A DNA stretch of 64,000 nucleotides from UBA5069 sp963773745 (GTDB taxonomy: Bacteria > Chloroflexota > Anaerolineae > Caldilineales > Caldilineaceae). Shown here one piece after another: positions 63,408-64,000 of the stretch (positions are counted from its first letter, which is position 1; each line of letters begins with the position of its first letter). Position numbers and translations under genes: made by a program. Below the pieces are notes generated by a model. It saw nothing but the letters and a program-made list of their open reading frames with translations, was not told where the DNA came from and did no database searches. Where the stretch lies: contig CAVZCL010000004.1 of NCBI GenBank assembly GCA_963773745.1, positions 186,001-250,000 on the forward strand, written 5' to 3'.

Positions 63408-63454
63408 GGGAACAGGGATCGCGGAACGTTCACCGTTCCCCGACCCCTGTTCCC
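63408..63454. repeat. Intercistronic hairpin after peptide-binding gene
   Basis: GGGAACAGGGATCGCGGAACG-type left arm (63408-63428) pairs with 63434-63454 with two mismatches and a 5-nt loop. The sequence GGGAACGGGGATCGGGGAAC upstream (63393-63412) is a near-repeat of the left arm, so the stem can form in two registers. Confidence 0.8.
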
Positions 63455-63466
63455 TCTGAGAAATGC

Positions 63467-64000
63467 TTACTTGCTCAGGATGCCAAGGTCCACGCGCCAC
63501 TGCGGGTTGTAGACGAAGCCCTGTACGTCCTTGCCAAGCCCAACCTGCAAGCCCGGCTGCACAACGGCGGCGTAGGGGCCGGCCTCAATCAGATAATCCT
63601 GCATCTGCTTGAAGAGTTCAACGCGGGCGGGGGGATCGGTCTCCACACGCGCTGCATCGCGGATGGCCTTGACTTCGTCGCTGGCGGTGGCGTCCACCCA
63701 GCCGGTGCGCGTGCCCACAACACCCTCGGGCAGGAACTCAAGGTAGTCATTCGAGTCGCGGTAGTCGGGCAGCCAGAACCAGAGGCCAAAGGGTTCGGTG
63801 CCCTGGCGGTAGGCCTCGAGCGCAACCTGCAGCTCGGTGGGCTGAAGCGTTACATTCATGCCCGCTTCCTGCAGGTCGGACTGGATCTTCTGGGCGAAGG
63901 TGCCCATGTTGATGCCGTTGTAGGTGAAGTCGGGGTAGGCCAGGTCGAATGCCAGTTCGCCCTCGCCAAAGCCTGCTTCAGCGAGAAGTGCCTTGGCGGC
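63467..64000 (-). CDS. Peptide-binding protein, DppA/OppA type (C-terminal part)
   Basis: The open frame runs off the window's right end, so only the last 177 residues are seen (AAKALLAEAGFGEGELAFDL at the edge; then GTFAQKIQSDLQEAGMNVTL, LWFWLPDYRDSNDYLEFLPE, ARVELFKQMQDYLIEAGPYA). These are typical family-5 binding-protein segments, where the AKxLLxEAG and Q-xxLxxxGI motifs precede the C-terminal lobe. Gene order (binding protein, DppB, DppC, all minus) is standard. The signal peptide lies outside the window. Confidence 0.93.
   Translation of the reverse strand, partial: AAKALLAEAGFGEGELAFDLAYPDFTYNGINMGTFAQKIQSDLQEAGMNVTLQPTELQVALEAYRQGTEPFGLWFWLPDYRDSNDYLEFLPEGVVGTRTGWVDATASDEVKAIRDAARVETDPPARVELFKQMQDYLIEAGPYAAVVQPGLQVGLGKDVQGFVYNPQWRVDLGILSK

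Overview
The window is GC-rich, gene-dense bacterial chromosome. The gene content suggests an aerobic, heterotrophic member of the Chloroflexota (Caldilineae/Anaerolineae-like); this is inference. It rests on a caa3/aa3 oxidase cluster with the A2-type YSHPxVY motif, several sugar and peptide ABC systems with Ala/Pro-rich lipoprotein binding proteins, a mevalonate-pathway HMG-CoA reductase, ArnT/PMT-type membrane proteins with beta-sandwich tails, and a secreted C11 protease. No rRNA, tRNA, CRISPR array, phage or IS transposase was seen.

Layout, left to right. 0.2-8.8 kb (+): transketolase, a small HAxEHA-motif protein, DNA polymerase III delta (holA), recF, and a superfamily-I helicase-like ATPase that overlaps recF by 4 nt. 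8.9-16.2 kb (-): a LacI-controlled sugar operon (regulator, binding lipoprotein, two permeases, GH3 beta-glycosidase) with a readable promoter and operator pair. 16.3-18.9 kb (-): a Fur-family regulator and a P1B-4 metal-efflux ATPase with a clear promoter and two Fur-like boxes. 19.2-27.4 kb (+): cytochrome oxidase and its assembly genes (coxB, coxA, subunit IV, coxC, ctaG, an exported beta protein, SURF1, ctaB) preceded by a CRP-type site. 27.6-37.5 kb (+): three ArnT/PMT-like membrane proteins and an ABC exporter. 37.6-45.9 kb (-): membrane-GAF protein, HMG-CoA reductase, SGNH hydrolase, NAD epimerase, corrinoid protein and UROD-family methyltransferase. 46.1-54.3 kb (-): ribose-type ABC transporter, L-fuconate dehydratase, L-fucose-dehydrogenase-like SDR, a binding protein without signal peptide and a GntR/FCD regulator, together pointing to oxidative use of L-fucose or a related sugar. 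54.7-64 kb (-): very large secreted clostripain-type protease, LLM oxidoreductase, RidA, M24 peptidase and a dipeptide ABC transporter cut by the window end.

Two window-wide properties matter. First, nearly every intergenic gap is filled by a long, often perfect inverted repeat (arms up to 74 bp) that abuts stop codons. The arms are built from a few recurring sequence phrases, and one element is interrupted by another. Second, about fifteen otherwise conserved genes contain frame changes (over twenty in all), some compensating within one gene. This looks more like draft-sequence indels than decay, so the affected genes are given as single spans with the break position stated.
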